This document shows positions 24,502 through 33,195 of a stretch of 64,000 nt of DNA, one piece after another (position 1 is the stretch's first letter; every line of letters starts with the position of its first letter). The DNA is from Aquincolibacterium sp964606385. GTDB lineage: Bacteria > Omnitrophota > Omnitrophia > Omnitrophales > Aquincolibacteriaceae. The notes below the pieces were generated by a model. The model saw only the letters and a list, made by a program, of their open reading frames with translations. It made no database searches and was not told the origin of the DNA. The stretch lies in contig CAZSFZ010000009.1 in assembly GCA_964606385.1 (NCBI GenBank), forward strand, positions 1 through 64,000, written 5' to 3'. The position numbers and the translations under genes were made by a program.

Positions 24502-25374
24502 ATGAATAAGCTCAAGATCGCACTCCCTAAAGGCAGTTTGGAAGAAGCCACCTGTAATCTTTTTAAACGCGCCGGTTTCAAGATCAACGTAAGTTCGCGT
24601 TCCTACATCCCTTCCATCGATGACGCCGAGATCGAAGTGGTGCTTTTCCGCCCTCAGGAGATGTCCCGCTACGTGGAAGACGGGATCGTGGATTGCGGTC
24701 TGACCGGGCATGACTGGGTCACGGAAAACAATTCTGATGTCGCCGAGCTCTGTGAACTCCAGTATTCCAAACGCACATCCAATCCCGTCCGATGGGTGCT
24801 GGCTGTGCACGAGTCCTCGCCCTTCAAGAGCGTCAAAGACCTGGACGGGAAAAAGGTCGTGACCGAGCTCGTGGAGGTCACCAAGCGCTACCTCAAGAAG
24901 AACAAAGTGGACGCGGAAGTGGAATTTTCGTGGGGCGCCACGGAAGCCAAGCCGCCCCGTCTCGCGGACGCCATTGTCGAAGCGACGGAGACCGGTTCCA
25001 GCCTCCGCGCGAACAAGCTCAAGATCATCGATACCGTGATCGTTTCCATTCCGAAATTCATCGCGAATAAGAAAAGTCTGAAAGATCCCTGGAAGAAGCA
25101 AAAAATGGAAACGCTCGTGATGCTCCTGGAAGGCGCGATGCGCGCTCAGGAAAAGGTCGGCCTCAAAATGAACGTTGAGAAGAAGAACCTCGAGAAAGTC
25201 CTGGCGCTTCTTCCGGCGATGAAAAAACCGACGATCGCGAATTTGACGGACAAGAACTGGCTCGATGTCGAAACGATCATCGACGAATCCGTGGTCCGCG
25301 AACTGATCCCAGCCCTCAAAAAAGCCGGCGCGTCGGGCATTATCGAATACCCGCTCAATAAAGTTATTCCCTAA
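24502..25374 (+). CDS. hisG: ATP phosphoribosyltransferase, long form
   Basis: 290 residues. It catalyses the first step of histidine synthesis, joining ATP and PRPP. The catalytic domain shows KIALPKGSLEE, DCGLTGHDWV and the PRPP-type loop region around ATEAKPPRLADAIVE. The C-terminal ~75 residues are the ACT-like HisG_C regulatory domain that defines the long, HisZ-independent form subject to histidine feedback. There are no other his genes in the window, so it is a solitary locus. No Shine-Dalgarno precedes the ATG. Confidence 0.9.
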   Translation: MNKLKIALPKGSLEEATCNLFKRAGFKINVSSRSYIPSIDDAEIEVVLFRPQEMSRYVEDGIVDCGLTGHDWVTENNSDVAELCELQYSKRTSNPVRWVLAVHESSPFKSVKDLDGKKVVTELVEVTKRYLKKNKVDAEVEFSWGATEAKPPRLADAIVEATETGSSLRANKLKIIDTVIVSIPKFIANKKSLKDPWKKQKMETLVMLLEGAMRAQEKVGLKMNVEKKNLEKVLALLPAMKKPTIANLTDKNWLDVETIIDESVVRELIPALKKAGASGIIEYPLNKVIP

Positions 25375-25398
25375 ACCAAGATCAAAGGAGTTCCATTC

Positions 25399-25497
25399 AT
25401 GCCTTGGGCTCGTAAACAGCGCAAGAAGAAGATGAACAAGCATAAGCGCAAGAAAAAACTGCGCCGGAACCGTCACAAGAAAAAAGACTGGTCCTAG
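25399..25497 (+). CDS. AURKAIP1/COX24-domain mini-protein, probable ribosomal protein
   Basis: 32 residues, almost all basic: MPWARKQRKKKMNKHKRKKK then LRRNRHKKKDWS. The KKMNKHKRKKKLRRNRHKK pattern is that of the AURKAIP1/COX24 (mS38-like) domain, which in bacteria forms very small ribosome-associated proteins. AAAGGAG lies upstream of the ATG and a strong hairpin follows the stop. Its high basic content and good signals make chance unlikely. Confidence 0.7.
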   Translation: MPWARKQRKKKMNKHKRKKKLRRNRHKKKDWS

Positions 25498-25524
25498 CAA
25501 AATGCCGCTTTCGCGGCATTTTGC
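25497..25524 (+). terminator. Hairpin after the AURKAIP1/COX24-type gene
   Basis: A perfect 12-bp stem GCAAAATGCCGC/GCGGCATTTTGC with loop TTTC, overlapping the stop codon. The descending arm contains TTTT, so it may terminate in either direction. Confidence 0.65.
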
Positions 25525-25527
25525 GTG

Positions 25528-25589
25528 AAACGGGGAACGGTAAGCGGGAAACGCAATGTTTGGCGTTCCCCGTTGATCGTTTCCCGTTT
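25528..25589. repeat. GGAACG/CGTTCC inverted repeat, copy 4
   Basis: AAACGGGGAACGGTAAGCGG...AACGC, loop AATGTTTG, then GCGTTCCCCGTTGATCG...CCCGTTT. Intergenic, between the mini-protein terminator and ispE. Confidence 0.8.
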
Positions 25590-25632
25590 TTTGCTTATAA
25601 AAAGGTCCTAACGGTCTTTCCGTGAAGGCATT

Positions 25633-26508
25633 ATGAAAGAAATCGTTCTTCAGAGTCCTGCCAAGCTGAACCTGCACCTGCGCATCCTCGGGAAGCGCCC
25701 GGACGGGTACCATGAGCTCCTGACGCTTTTTCACCGCATTTCGCTCGTGGACACGATCGTGATCCGTAGGCGTCCCGCGGGTTTCAATCTCGCCACGAAT
25801 CTTCCTTCCCTGGAAACGGGAGAGGGGAATCTCATTACCAAGGCCTATCGCCTGCTTCAGGCTAAATTCCCAAGTTTGGGCGGGGTCTCCGTGAGGCTAA
25901 CCAAGCGTATTCCCCTGGGCGGCGGGCTCGGCGGGGGGTCCAGCAACGCGGCGCATTTCCTGCTGGGGATGAAGAAACTTTTTGGCCTTAAGATCTCCCC
26001 AAAAGAGCTTTTAGCTATGGGGAAGAAGCTGGGCGCGGATGTTCCTTTTTTCCTTCTGGAGGCCCGGCAGGCCATGGCGTGGGGGATCGGGGAGAAGCTC
26101 CGCAAGGTGCCCTGCAAGCGCCGGCTCGGGTTCCTGTTGCTTGTGACCCATCAAGGACTTAACACGAAAAAAGTGTACCAAAAACTCGCCTGGAAGGGCC
26201 GGCCCCTTTCCTTGACAAAGGAGATGCGTATTGCTAAAATTCTGCGCTTTTCTCTTGAAAGCAAGAGGATCCGGGAAGCGGCATCCTGCGCGCGGAATGA
26301 CCTGGAAAGACCGGCGTTTTGCATGATGCCGGCCGTTCCGAAAGCCATCAAGGCCCTCAGGGGCTTGGGCGCGCCTTTCGTTCTGATGAGCGGGAGCGGG
26401 GCCACGGTCTTCGCAGCGTTCTCCAGCCGGAAAGAAGCATTCGACCTATCGAAGAGATTGAAAGCAGTTCCCTTTCCTTTTCGCAAGGTGATTTGTCACT
26501 CATACTAG
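25633..26508 (+). CDS. ispE: 4-diphosphocytidyl-2-C-methyl-D-erythritol kinase
   Basis: 291-residue GHMP kinase of the MEP isoprenoid pathway; it phosphorylates CDP-ME using ATP. The N-terminal SPAKLNLHLRI and RPDGYHEL blocks bind substrate, the ATP loop is PLGGGLGGGSSNAA and the C-terminal GHMP motif is LMSGSGATVFA. Length is standard. A GGAACG repeat lies just upstream; 26 bases downstream begins spoVG. Confidence 0.92.
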   Translation: MKEIVLQSPAKLNLHLRILGKRPDGYHELLTLFHRISLVDTIVIRRRPAGFNLATNLPSLETGEGNLITKAYRLLQAKFPSLGGVSVRLTKRIPLGGGLGGGSSNAAHFLLGMKKLFGLKISPKELLAMGKKLGADVPFFLLEARQAMAWGIGEKLRKVPCKRRLGFLLLVTHQGLNTKKVYQKLAWKGRPLSLTKEMRIAKILRFSLESKRIREAASCARNDLERPAFCMMPAVPKAIKALRGLGAPFVLMSGSGATVFAAFSSRKEAFDLSKRLKAVPFPFRKVICHSY

Positions 26509-26534
26509 TGGTACATAAGATTTGAGGTCGGGAA

Positions 26535-26843
26535 GTGAAGATCACGGAAATTCGCGTTTTTCCCCAAGCGAATAAAGAAAACAAATTGTGTGCCTTCGCC
26601 AATATCACGTTCGACGATTGTTTCGTGGTGCGCGGGCTTAAGGTGCTCGAGGGGTCGAAAGGCCTGTTCGTGGTGATGCCGTCGCGCAAGGTCAAGGGCG
26701 ACGATTACCGGGACATCGCGCATCCCATTACGGCGGAGTTCAAGGATTACATCCAGGCAGAGGTCCTGAAGGCTTACGAGCTGTTCATCGAACATCAGCC
26801 CCAGGCGCATGCTCTTAGCGATGATGATCCTTACGAGCGCTGA
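26535..26843 (+). CDS. spoVG: SpoVG-family regulator
   Basis: 102 residues starting with GTG: MKITEIRVFP, DDCFVVRGLKVLEG, LFVVMPSRK and DIAHPITAEFKDYIQAEVL are the conserved blocks of SpoVG. Members bind nucleic acid and act as global regulators in spore-formers and non-spore-formers alike. The acidic C-terminal tail is variable as usual. GAGG lies before the GTG. It follows ispE as in many genomes. Confidence 0.9.
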   Translation: MKITEIRVFPQANKENKLCAFANITFDDCFVVRGLKVLEGSKGLFVVMPSRKVKGDDYRDIAHPITAEFKDYIQAEVLKAYELFIEHQPQAHALSDDDPYER

Positions 26844-26864
26844 TTTTTGCAGTAGATAGATTAT

Positions 26865-26935
26865 TGCCCCGTGGTGAAATGGTATCACACTGCCCTTTGG
26901 AGGCAAGGTTCCTGGTTCGAGCCCAGGCGGGGCAG
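26865..26935 (+). tRNA. tRNA-Gln (TTG anticodon)
   Basis: A full cloverleaf can be drawn: acceptor TGCCCCG/CGGGGCA, D arm GTG/CAC with AAATGGTAT, anticodon arm with loop CTTTGGA (anticodon TTG), T arm CCTGG-TTCGAGC-CCAGG, discriminator G. The first anticodon-stem pair is a C-A mismatch. U1-A72 is typical of tRNA-Gln. The CCA end is not encoded. Charging would depend on GatCAB or GlnRS; GatCAB is encoded 4-8 kb upstream. Confidence 0.9.
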
Positions 26936-26961
26936 AATTAAAATTCGGGATAAATAAAAAT

Positions 26962-27873
26962 ATGCTGAACGGACTCAAAGACAAAACGAAGGAAACGATC
27001 GCGGCGTACGGGTTCCTTTTGCCGAACCTGCTCGGGTTCCTTCTTTTTACGTCGATCCCGGTGCTCGCGTCGCTCGGCCTGAGTTTCGTGAAATGGGATC
27101 TTTTGTCCGACGGCCCGCAATTCGCGGGGCTCGCGAACTTTACGGAGCTTCTCAAAGATCCGTTTTTCGGGAAATATTGCTGGAACACGCTGGTGCTGAT
27201 GGCGGCGATCCCGATCAGCATGGCGGGTTCGCTCTTGCTGGCGATCGCGCTCAACCAGAAGCTCAAGGGCACGGTCATTTTCAGGACGGTCTATTTTCTC
27301 CCCACGATCTGTTCGGGGGTCGCGATCTTCATGCTCTGGCGCCTGATCTATAATCCCAATTTTGGCCTCCTGAATTCCATGATCGCCGAATTCGGGAATA
27401 TGCTGGGCTTGCACCTCGTGGGGCCGAACTGGCTCACGGACGAGGCGTGGGCGAAGCCGGCTTTTATCATTATGAGCGTGTGGCAATCGATCGGCGGGTA
27501 CAACATGATCCTTTATCTCGCGGCGCTGCAGGGCGTTCCGCGCGATCTTTATGACGCCGCCGAAGTGGACGGTGCCAACAACTGGCAGAAGTTCTGGAAC
27601 GTGACGTGGCCGCAAATTTCGCCGACGACTTTTTTTATCGCGACCATGAGCCTGATCGGCGGGTTCCAGGCCGGGTTCGATCAGGCCTACATCATGACGG
27701 GCGGCGGGCCGAACGGTTCGACGACAACGATCATTTACTACATTTTCAATAACGCGTTCGAATGGTACCGCATGGGATACGCCGCGGCGATCTCGTGGGT
27801 GCTCTTCCTGATCATCTTCGCGGTGACGGTCGTGAAGTGGCGTTTCTTCGGAAAAGCCGTTCACTACACTTAA
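26962..27873 (+). CDS. Sugar ABC transporter permease, MalF/UgpA type
   Basis: 303 residues, six transmembrane helices and the permease loop DAAEVDGANNWQKFWNVTWPQ (residues around 195-215) that docks to the ATPase (EAA motif). Family members import oligosaccharides or glycerol phosphate. It starts 26 bases after the tRNA and is followed in 10 bases by a second permease. No binding protein or ATPase lies next to it, so the transporter depends on partners encoded elsewhere. Confidence 0.85.
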   Translation: MLNGLKDKTKETIAAYGFLLPNLLGFLLFTSIPVLASLGLSFVKWDLLSDGPQFAGLANFTELLKDPFFGKYCWNTLVLMAAIPISMAGSLLLAIALNQKLKGTVIFRTVYFLPTICSGVAIFMLWRLIYNPNFGLLNSMIAEFGNMLGLHLVGPNWLTDEAWAKPAFIIMSVWQSIGGYNMILYLAALQGVPRDLYDAAEVDGANNWQKFWNVTWPQISPTTFFIATMSLIGGFQAGFDQAYIMTGGGPNGSTTTIIYYIFNNAFEWYRMGYAAAISWVLFLIIFAVTVVKWRFFGKAVHYT

Positions 27874-27882
27874 GAGAGACCT

Positions 27883-28845
27883 ATGGGCACGCATATTGAT
27901 CAGATGATCCAGGAGGAGATGAAGCAGGAGATCGCGGCTTCCGTTTCCCGGTCGAAATCGAAAAAGAAAAAACCTGTCAAGGTCGTGACCGAGCTCAAGG
28001 AAAAATCGCCCCTGAAAAGGAAAATGCAGCGCGGGCTGCTCTTTCTCGCGCTTTGTGTAGGCGCGGTCAGCATGGCGGCACCGTTCCTCTGGATGGTCTC
28101 GACCTCGCTTTCCGAAGCGGGGCAGGTTTTCTCGGAGAACCGTCCGTGGTGGCAGGAATGGCTGCCGGCGAGTTTCGTGTGGCAGAATTATGTGAAGGTG
28201 TGGTCGGTCGTTCCGTTCGCGAAGTTCTATCTGAATTCCATCTTTGTGAGCCTTTGTATCACGTTCGGGCAGGTCGCCACGAGCGCGATGGCGGCCTACG
28301 CGTTCGCGCGCCTGAATTTTCCCGGACGCGACAGGATCTTTTTCGGTTATCTTGCGACCATGATGATTCCGGGAGCGGTCACGATGATCCCGGTGTTCAT
28401 CCTGCTCCGGCATTTCGGGTGGATCGATTCGTACAAGGCCCTGATCCTTCCGGGGATCTTTACGGCGTACGGGACGTTCATGCTCCGGCAGTTCTTTCTC
28501 ACGCTGCCGAAGGACCTGGAGGATGCGGCGAAGATCGACGGGTGTTCGTACGTCCGGATCTTCTGGCACATCATCCTGCCGCTTTCAAAGCCGGCGCTTG
28601 CGACGCTTACGACTTTTACGTTCATGGGGTCCTGGATGAACCTGATGTGGCCTCTGATCGTGGTGAACACACACACGAAATACACGCTGCCGGTCGGCTT
28701 GGCTTATTTTCAGGGCGTGCACGGGACGGATTGGACGCTCCTCATGGCGGCATCGATGATGATGATCCTGCCGATCCTGATCGTGTTCCTGTTCAATCAG
28801 CGTTTCTTCGTCGAAGGTATCAAACTGACCGGGATCAAAGGATAA
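27883..28845 (+). CDS. Sugar ABC transporter permease, MalG/UgpE type, with long basic N-terminus
   Basis: 320 residues. The membrane part has six helices and an EAA loop DLEDAAKIDGCSYVRIFWHI. It pairs with the upstream MalF-type permease. Unlike typical MalG proteins of about 275-280 residues, it has about 45 cytoplasmic residues in front, starting MGTHIDQMIQEEMKQEIAAS and then rich in Lys and Ser. No ribosome-binding site oddity explains this as a misplaced start; the next ATG is at Met46. Confidence 0.82.
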   Translation: MGTHIDQMIQEEMKQEIAASVSRSKSKKKKPVKVVTELKEKSPLKRKMQRGLLFLALCVGAVSMAAPFLWMVSTSLSEAGQVFSENRPWWQEWLPASFVWQNYVKVWSVVPFAKFYLNSIFVSLCITFGQVATSAMAAYAFARLNFPGRDRIFFGYLATMMIPGAVTMIPVFILLRHFGWIDSYKALILPGIFTAYGTFMLRQFFLTLPKDLEDAAKIDGCSYVRIFWHIILPLSKPALATLTTFTFMGSWMNLMWPLIVVNTHTKYTLPVGLAYFQGVHGTDWTLLMAASMMMILPILIVFLFNQRFFVEGIKLTGIKG

Positions 28846-28849
28846 GATC

Positions 28850-30103
28850 ATGGAAGCGATCGTACTTGCAGCGGGAAAAGGAACGCGGATGGTTTCGGAG
28901 CTCCCGAAAGTCCTGCATCCCGTGTTCGGAAAACCGGTGCTTGGTTATGTTTTAGAAGCTTTGGCGGGAGCCGGTATCAAAGCGCCTTATGTGGTGGTCG
29001 GTTACAAAGCCGCGGAAGTCAGCTTTTTTTTGAAACCCTATGGCGCGACGCCCGTGCTTCAGCGCGAACAAAAGGGGACTGGGCACGCGGTCATGATGGC
29101 CAAGGCGGCGCTTAAGAACACCCAGGGCCCGATCCTGATCTGGCCGGGTGATATGCCGCTTGTAAAACCCGAAACGCTCGAAAAGTTTGTTGCGGCGCAT
29201 AAAAAATCGCGGGCACATGTCAGCGTTCTGTCCTGCGAACAGCAGGATCCTTTTGGGTACGGAAGGATCGTGCGGGACGAAGGCCGTTTCGCGGCGATCC
29301 GCGAAGAACTGGACGCGACACCGGAAGAGCGAGCGATCCGGGAAGTGAATACCGGCATCTATCTTTTTGATAAGAAGGCTTTGTTCGAGGCGCTTGAAAA
29401 GATCGGGCAGGATAACCGGAAAGGCGAATATTACCTGACGGACACGGTCGAGATCCTGCGGCGCGAAGGTTATTGTGTCGAGGCGTTCCCGCTGGCGAGC
29501 GCGGAAGAAGGGCAAGGGATCAATTCCAAGAAAGATCTGGCGACCGTGACCCAAAAGATCAACGAGCGGGAGATCGCGAAGCATCAGGACAAAGGCGTGA
29601 CCTTTATGGCGCCGGAGCAGACGTTCGTGGCGCCGGGCGTGAAGATCGGCAAAGGCACGATGATCTATCCCTGGTGTTTCATCAAAACCGATGTGGTGAT
29701 CGGAGAAAATTGCGAGATCGGGCCTTTCGCGAAAATACGCCGCGGCACCGTGATCGGGGACGGATCCGTCATCGGGAGTTTTGTGGAAGTGAACCGCAGC
29801 CATATCGGCAAAAAGGTTTCCGCCAAGCACTTGGCGTATTTGGGGGACGCGGTGATCGGGGACGGTTCGAATATCGGAGCCGGGACGATTACGGCCAATT
29901 TTGACGGCAAGAAAAAGCATCAGACGGTCATCGGCAAAGATGTCAGAGTGGGTTCGAATACGGTCTTTGTGGCGCCTGTCCGGGTCCCGGACGGAGCGAG
30001 GACCGGCGCGGGGTCGGTGGTGATCCCGAAAACGATCATAAAAAAAGGCGATGTGGTCGTCGGCGTTCCCGCCCGGCCCGTCGCGAAAAAGAAGAAAAGG
30101 TAA
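28850..30103 (+). CDS. glmU: Bifunctional GlmU, N-acetylglucosamine-1-phosphate uridyltransferase/acetyltransferase
   Basis: 417 residues making UDP-GlcNAc for cell wall and lipid A. The uridyltransferase half opens with LAAGKGTRM and has the NTGIYLFDK block. The left-handed beta-helix half holds hexapeptide repeats, the catalytic His in AKHLAYLGDA and the NIGAGTITANFDGKKKHQT segment of GlmU acetyltransferases. It is somewhat shorter than E. coli GlmU (456). It sits just after the permease gene and before prs. Confidence 0.92.
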   Translation: MEAIVLAAGKGTRMVSELPKVLHPVFGKPVLGYVLEALAGAGIKAPYVVVGYKAAEVSFFLKPYGATPVLQREQKGTGHAVMMAKAALKNTQGPILIWPGDMPLVKPETLEKFVAAHKKSRAHVSVLSCEQQDPFGYGRIVRDEGRFAAIREELDATPEERAIREVNTGIYLFDKKALFEALEKIGQDNRKGEYYLTDTVEILRREGYCVEAFPLASAEEGQGINSKKDLATVTQKINEREIAKHQDKGVTFMAPEQTFVAPGVKIGKGTMIYPWCFIKTDVVIGENCEIGPFAKIRRGTVIGDGSVIGSFVEVNRSHIGKKVSAKHLAYLGDAVIGDGSNIGAGTITANFDGKKKHQTVIGKDVRVGSNTVFVAPVRVPDGARTGAGSVVIPKTIIKKGDVVVGVPARPVAKKKKR

Positions 30104-30112
30104 GGTGTCCTT

Positions 30113-31102
30113 ATGGTGAAGATCGCGAAGTCCCAGATCAAAAAATTGAACGGGGATATGGTCCTCCTGACGGGAAGCTCCAACCCGGTGCTGGCCCAGG
30201 AGATCGCCCAGCAGCTCAATATCCCGCTCGGGGATATCCTGCTCGGCCGTTTTCCCGAAGGGGAGATCCAGCTGCAGATCCGCGACAACATACGCGGGAA
30301 GGACGTTTTTATCATTCAGCCGACCTGCACGCCGCCGAACGAGAGTTTGATGGAGCTTTTGATCCTGATCGACGCCGCGCGCCGCGCCTCGGCCAAACGG
30401 ATCACGGCCGTCCTGCCTTTCTTCGGTTACGCCCGCCAGGACCGCAAAGACCGGCCGCGCGTGCCGATCACGGCCAAACTTGTGGCGAATCTGATCGTGA
30501 GCGCCGGCGCGAACCGGGTCCTCACCATGGACCTTCACGCGGGGCAGATCCAGGGATTTTTCGATATCCCGGTGGACCACCTCTATTCGATCAACGTGAT
30601 GGGGGCCTATTTCAAGAAAAAGAAGATCAAGGACCTTGTGGTCGTTTCCCCGGACGTGGGCGGGATCAAGATGGCGCGCGGGTACGCGAAACTGTTCAAT
30701 TGCGATTTCGCGATCGTGGACAAACGCCGCGAGAGCGCTTCCCAGACGCATGTCATGCACATCATCGGTTCCGTGAAAGGGAAGAACGTGGTCATTATCG
30801 ATGATATGATCTCGACGGGCGGTTCCCTCGTAGAAGCGGCCCGGGCGCTCAAACAGGCCGGGGCATTGGACATCTATGCTAACATTGTGCACCCGGTCCT
30901 CGCGGGAAGCGCCGTGGAGAGGATCCAAGGTTCCGTCATCAAGGAACTGATCGTGACGAACAGTATCCCGCTCCCGAAAGAAAAACGGATCAAAAAGATC
31001 ACGCAGCTTTCGATCGCCTCGCTTCTGGCCGACGCGATCTGCCGTATCCATTACAATGTTTCGATCAGCACTCTTTTTTCAGGATCAGGAGTCGAAGCGT
31101 AA
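30113..31102 (+). CDS. prs: Ribose-phosphate pyrophosphokinase
   Basis: 329 residues. PRPP synthase transfers pyrophosphate from ATP to ribose 5-phosphate. Seen are the GRFPEGEIQLQI active-site strand, the flexible-loop block YARQDRKDRPRVPITAK, the MDLHAGQIQGFF ATP segment and the PRPP-binding VVIIDDMISTGGS. Length is close to standard. The glmU-prs-rplY-pth order is common in bacteria. Confidence 0.94.
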   Translation: MVKIAKSQIKKLNGDMVLLTGSSNPVLAQEIAQQLNIPLGDILLGRFPEGEIQLQIRDNIRGKDVFIIQPTCTPPNESLMELLILIDAARRASAKRITAVLPFFGYARQDRKDRPRVPITAKLVANLIVSAGANRVLTMDLHAGQIQGFFDIPVDHLYSINVMGAYFKKKKIKDLVVVSPDVGGIKMARGYAKLFNCDFAIVDKRRESASQTHVMHIIGSVKGKNVVIIDDMISTGGSLVEAARALKQAGALDIYANIVHPVLAGSAVERIQGSVIKELIVTNSIPLPKEKRIKKITQLSIASLLADAICRIHYNVSISTLFSGSGVEA

Positions 31103-31174
31103 CCAAGGATCGTAGTGAACCGAACAAGAGGGAAGTTGCTTCCGTCTTAATCAATACAACAGGAGGAATTTTCA

Positions 31175-31903
31175 ATGCAAACATTCGAACTGCAAGCCAA
31201 ACAGCGCACGATCGGCGGGACCCGTAAAGCCCGGGCCGTCCGCCGTAATGAAATGTTCCCGGCCGTGGTCTACGGTCACGGGATGGAACCGCTCGCGATC
31301 GAAGTGCCGGACAAGGCGTTCCTCAAGGCCATTCACACCAAGGCCGGCGCGAACGTGCTGATCAGCCTTCAGGTCGAAGGCGTGAAGATGAAAGAATCGA
31401 CCTGCCGGATTAAGGCGATCCAGCATAACCCTGTCACGGATAAGATCGACCACATCGATTTTATGGTCATTTCGCTCACAGAAAAGATCACGGTCAAAGT
31501 GCCGATCGTCCTGCTCCACATCGAGGACGCGCCTGGTATCAAGGAAGGCGGATCGCTGGACCTCGTGCACCGCGAGATCGAAGTCGAATGTTTGCCGACC
31601 CAGATCCCGGAAAAGATCGAGATCGAGACCAAGGCCATGAAGATCAACGATTCGGTCCACGCCAAGGACCTGACGCTTCCTCAAGGGGTTCAATGCATGC
31701 TGCCTCAAGACGAGGTGGTGGTCGCGATCCATCCTCCTCGCGCGGAAGAAGTGAAACCCGCTGAAGAAGGGGCCGCGGAACCGGAAGTGATCGAGAAGGG
31801 CAAGAAGGAGAAGGAAGGCGAAGAAGGAGCGGCACCGAAAGCCGCGCCTGCCGCGGGAGCCAAACCCGCCGCGCCTGCTGCTCCGCCGAAAGACGGGAAA
31901 TAA
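31175..31903 (+). CDS. rplY: Ribosomal protein bL25, CTC form
   Basis: 242 residues. N-terminal L25 domain (about 1-95) binds 5S rRNA; the C-terminal CTC extension (95-185) follows. The last ~50 residues are a low-complexity tail rich in Ala, Glu, Lys and Pro. AGGAGG lies before the ATG. The gene stands between prs and pth, its usual setting. Confidence 0.93.
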   Translation: MQTFELQAKQRTIGGTRKARAVRRNEMFPAVVYGHGMEPLAIEVPDKAFLKAIHTKAGANVLISLQVEGVKMKESTCRIKAIQHNPVTDKIDHIDFMVISLTEKITVKVPIVLLHIEDAPGIKEGGSLDLVHREIEVECLPTQIPEKIEIETKAMKINDSVHAKDLTLPQGVQCMLPQDEVVVAIHPPRAEEVKPAEEGAAEPEVIEKGKKEKEGEEGAAPKAAPAAGAKPAAPAAPPKDGK

Positions 31904-31958
31904 CGAACGATCTTCCGGGTGTCGGGACGGTTGGACCCGGGATCTGTGGAGAGCTCTG

Positions 31959-32567
31959 ATGAAGCTCATTGTGGGGCTTGGGAATCCCGGAGAGGAATAC
32001 GCCCGGACGCGTCACAACATCGGCCGCCGGTTGGTGGAACACATTGTTTTCCAGGAGAACGTCAAGTTCGCCTCCAAGAAGTCCCAGAAATCGGCCTTGT
32101 CCTCGGTCTGGTGGGAGGGGGAGGTCATCCAGCTGGCGCACCCGCTGACCTACATGAATCTTTCCGGCGAGGCGGTCGCGTTGCTTGTGAAATATTGGAA
32201 GGTCGCCCCGGCCAAGGACCTTTTGATCGTCGTGGATGATGTCGCGCTGCCTTTCGGAAAATTCCGGTTGCGGGGCGAAGGAAGTCCGGGCGGGCACAAC
32301 GGCCTGGTTTCGATCGAGGATCATCTCGGGACCCGTGAGTATCCGAGGCTCCGGATCGGGATCGGTCCCGAAGGAAGTCCCGGGGAAGGTCCGGCGTGGG
32401 ACGAAGGTGCCTTAAAAGATTTTGTGCTTTCTTCGTTTAGCACCGCGGAAGAGAAGAAAATACCGGGGCTTCTCGCGAAGGGCATGGAAGCGTGCCGCGC
32501 CTGGGCCCTGGAGCCTTTGGTCAAGGCCATGAACCGGTTCAACGCCTCGGATCCGGAACGGCCCTAG
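31959..32567 (+). CDS. pth: Peptidyl-tRNA hydrolase
   Basis: 202 residues. Pth cleaves peptidyl-tRNA released from stalled ribosomes. The motif blocks are KLIVGLGNPGEEYARTRHN with the catalytic His, LTYMNLSG, VVDDVALPFGKFRLR and GSPGGHNGL. Length is near normal. It follows rplY at 55 bases. Confidence 0.94.
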   Translation: MKLIVGLGNPGEEYARTRHNIGRRLVEHIVFQENVKFASKKSQKSALSSVWWEGEVIQLAHPLTYMNLSGEAVALLVKYWKVAPAKDLLIVVDDVALPFGKFRLRGEGSPGGHNGLVSIEDHLGTREYPRLRIGIGPEGSPGEGPAWDEGALKDFVLSSFSTAEEKKIPGLLAKGMEACRAWALEPLVKAMNRFNASDPERP

Positions 32568-32727
32568 AGGCGTTTTATTTATTGAGAATCAGAGTTGCCC
32601 AAGAGAGGCATTTGTGTTACATTGTGTCCTCTTTTAGCCTTTTCGAAGGTCTCAAAACTTCATAACTGCTTCTGTAGCTTCTGTTTATGAAACTTACGGG
32701 AAAAGTTATCATTTAAATCCAGCACTG

Positions 32728-32798
32728 CGTTTTTTAAAATTCGAAGGATTCGCAGTGCAGTACCGTTAGCCATGAATAAAAAATAAATGGAGAACGGT
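32728..32798 (+). promoter_or_regulatory. Structured leader of rpsF
   Basis: CACTGCG...CGCAGTG (32730-32757 region) is one hairpin. The next, ACCGTT-AG-CCAT (32762-32773) with ATGG-AG-AACGGT (32787-32798), has a symmetric AG/AG internal loop and an A-rich apical loop. A similar GTACCGTTA...CGGTAC element lies before rpsR. This could be the autogenous S6:S18-type control site; unproven. Confidence 0.45.
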
Positions 32799-32821
32799 GC
32801 CAGCCGTTGAGGGAGTGTGTG

Positions 32822-33163
32822 ATGAAAAAATACGAAGGGTTGTTCATTTTTTCGCCGGAGATCACGGGGGAGAGTCAGAAAGACCCTGCCGCCGAAGTCA
32901 CGAAATGGATCGAGAAGTTCCAGGGCAAGGTGGTCCAGAAGACCGATCTCGGGAAAAAATCGCTCGGGCATATGATCGGCAAATATAAAGAAGGCCGGAC
33001 GCTCGTGTTCGATTTTGAAATGGACCCCTCCCGGACCCAGGAATTCCGCAAGGAACTGGAGCTTCAGGAGAATCTTTTGAAATACATGGTGAGCATTCCC
33101 GCGAAGAAGCCGGCCCTGCCGCCTCTTCCGGCCGCTCCCGCCGCAGCAACGCCGAAAGCATAA
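32822..33163 (+). CDS. rpsF: Ribosomal protein bS6
   Basis: 113 residues with MKKYEGLFIFSPE, the LGKKSLGHMIGKYKEG block and LLKYMVS, followed by an Ala/Pro-rich tail. I use the ATG at 32822 with GAGGGAG upstream. First gene of the rpsF-ssb-rpsR-rplI cluster. Confidence 0.92.
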   Translation: MKKYEGLFIFSPEITGESQKDPAAEVTKWIEKFQGKVVQKTDLGKKSLGHMIGKYKEGRTLVFDFEMDPSRTQEFRKELELQENLLKYMVSIPAKKPALPPLPAAPAAATPKA

Positions 33164-33195
33164 TCAACCCAGCACACAACCATATCGGGTGACCT

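Noticed and set aside
26938..28569. 543-codon minus-strand open frame opposite the permeases
   Set aside because: Rich in Arg, His, Asp and Glu without any family motif, and opposite two clear permease genes; typical GC-rich antisense shadow.
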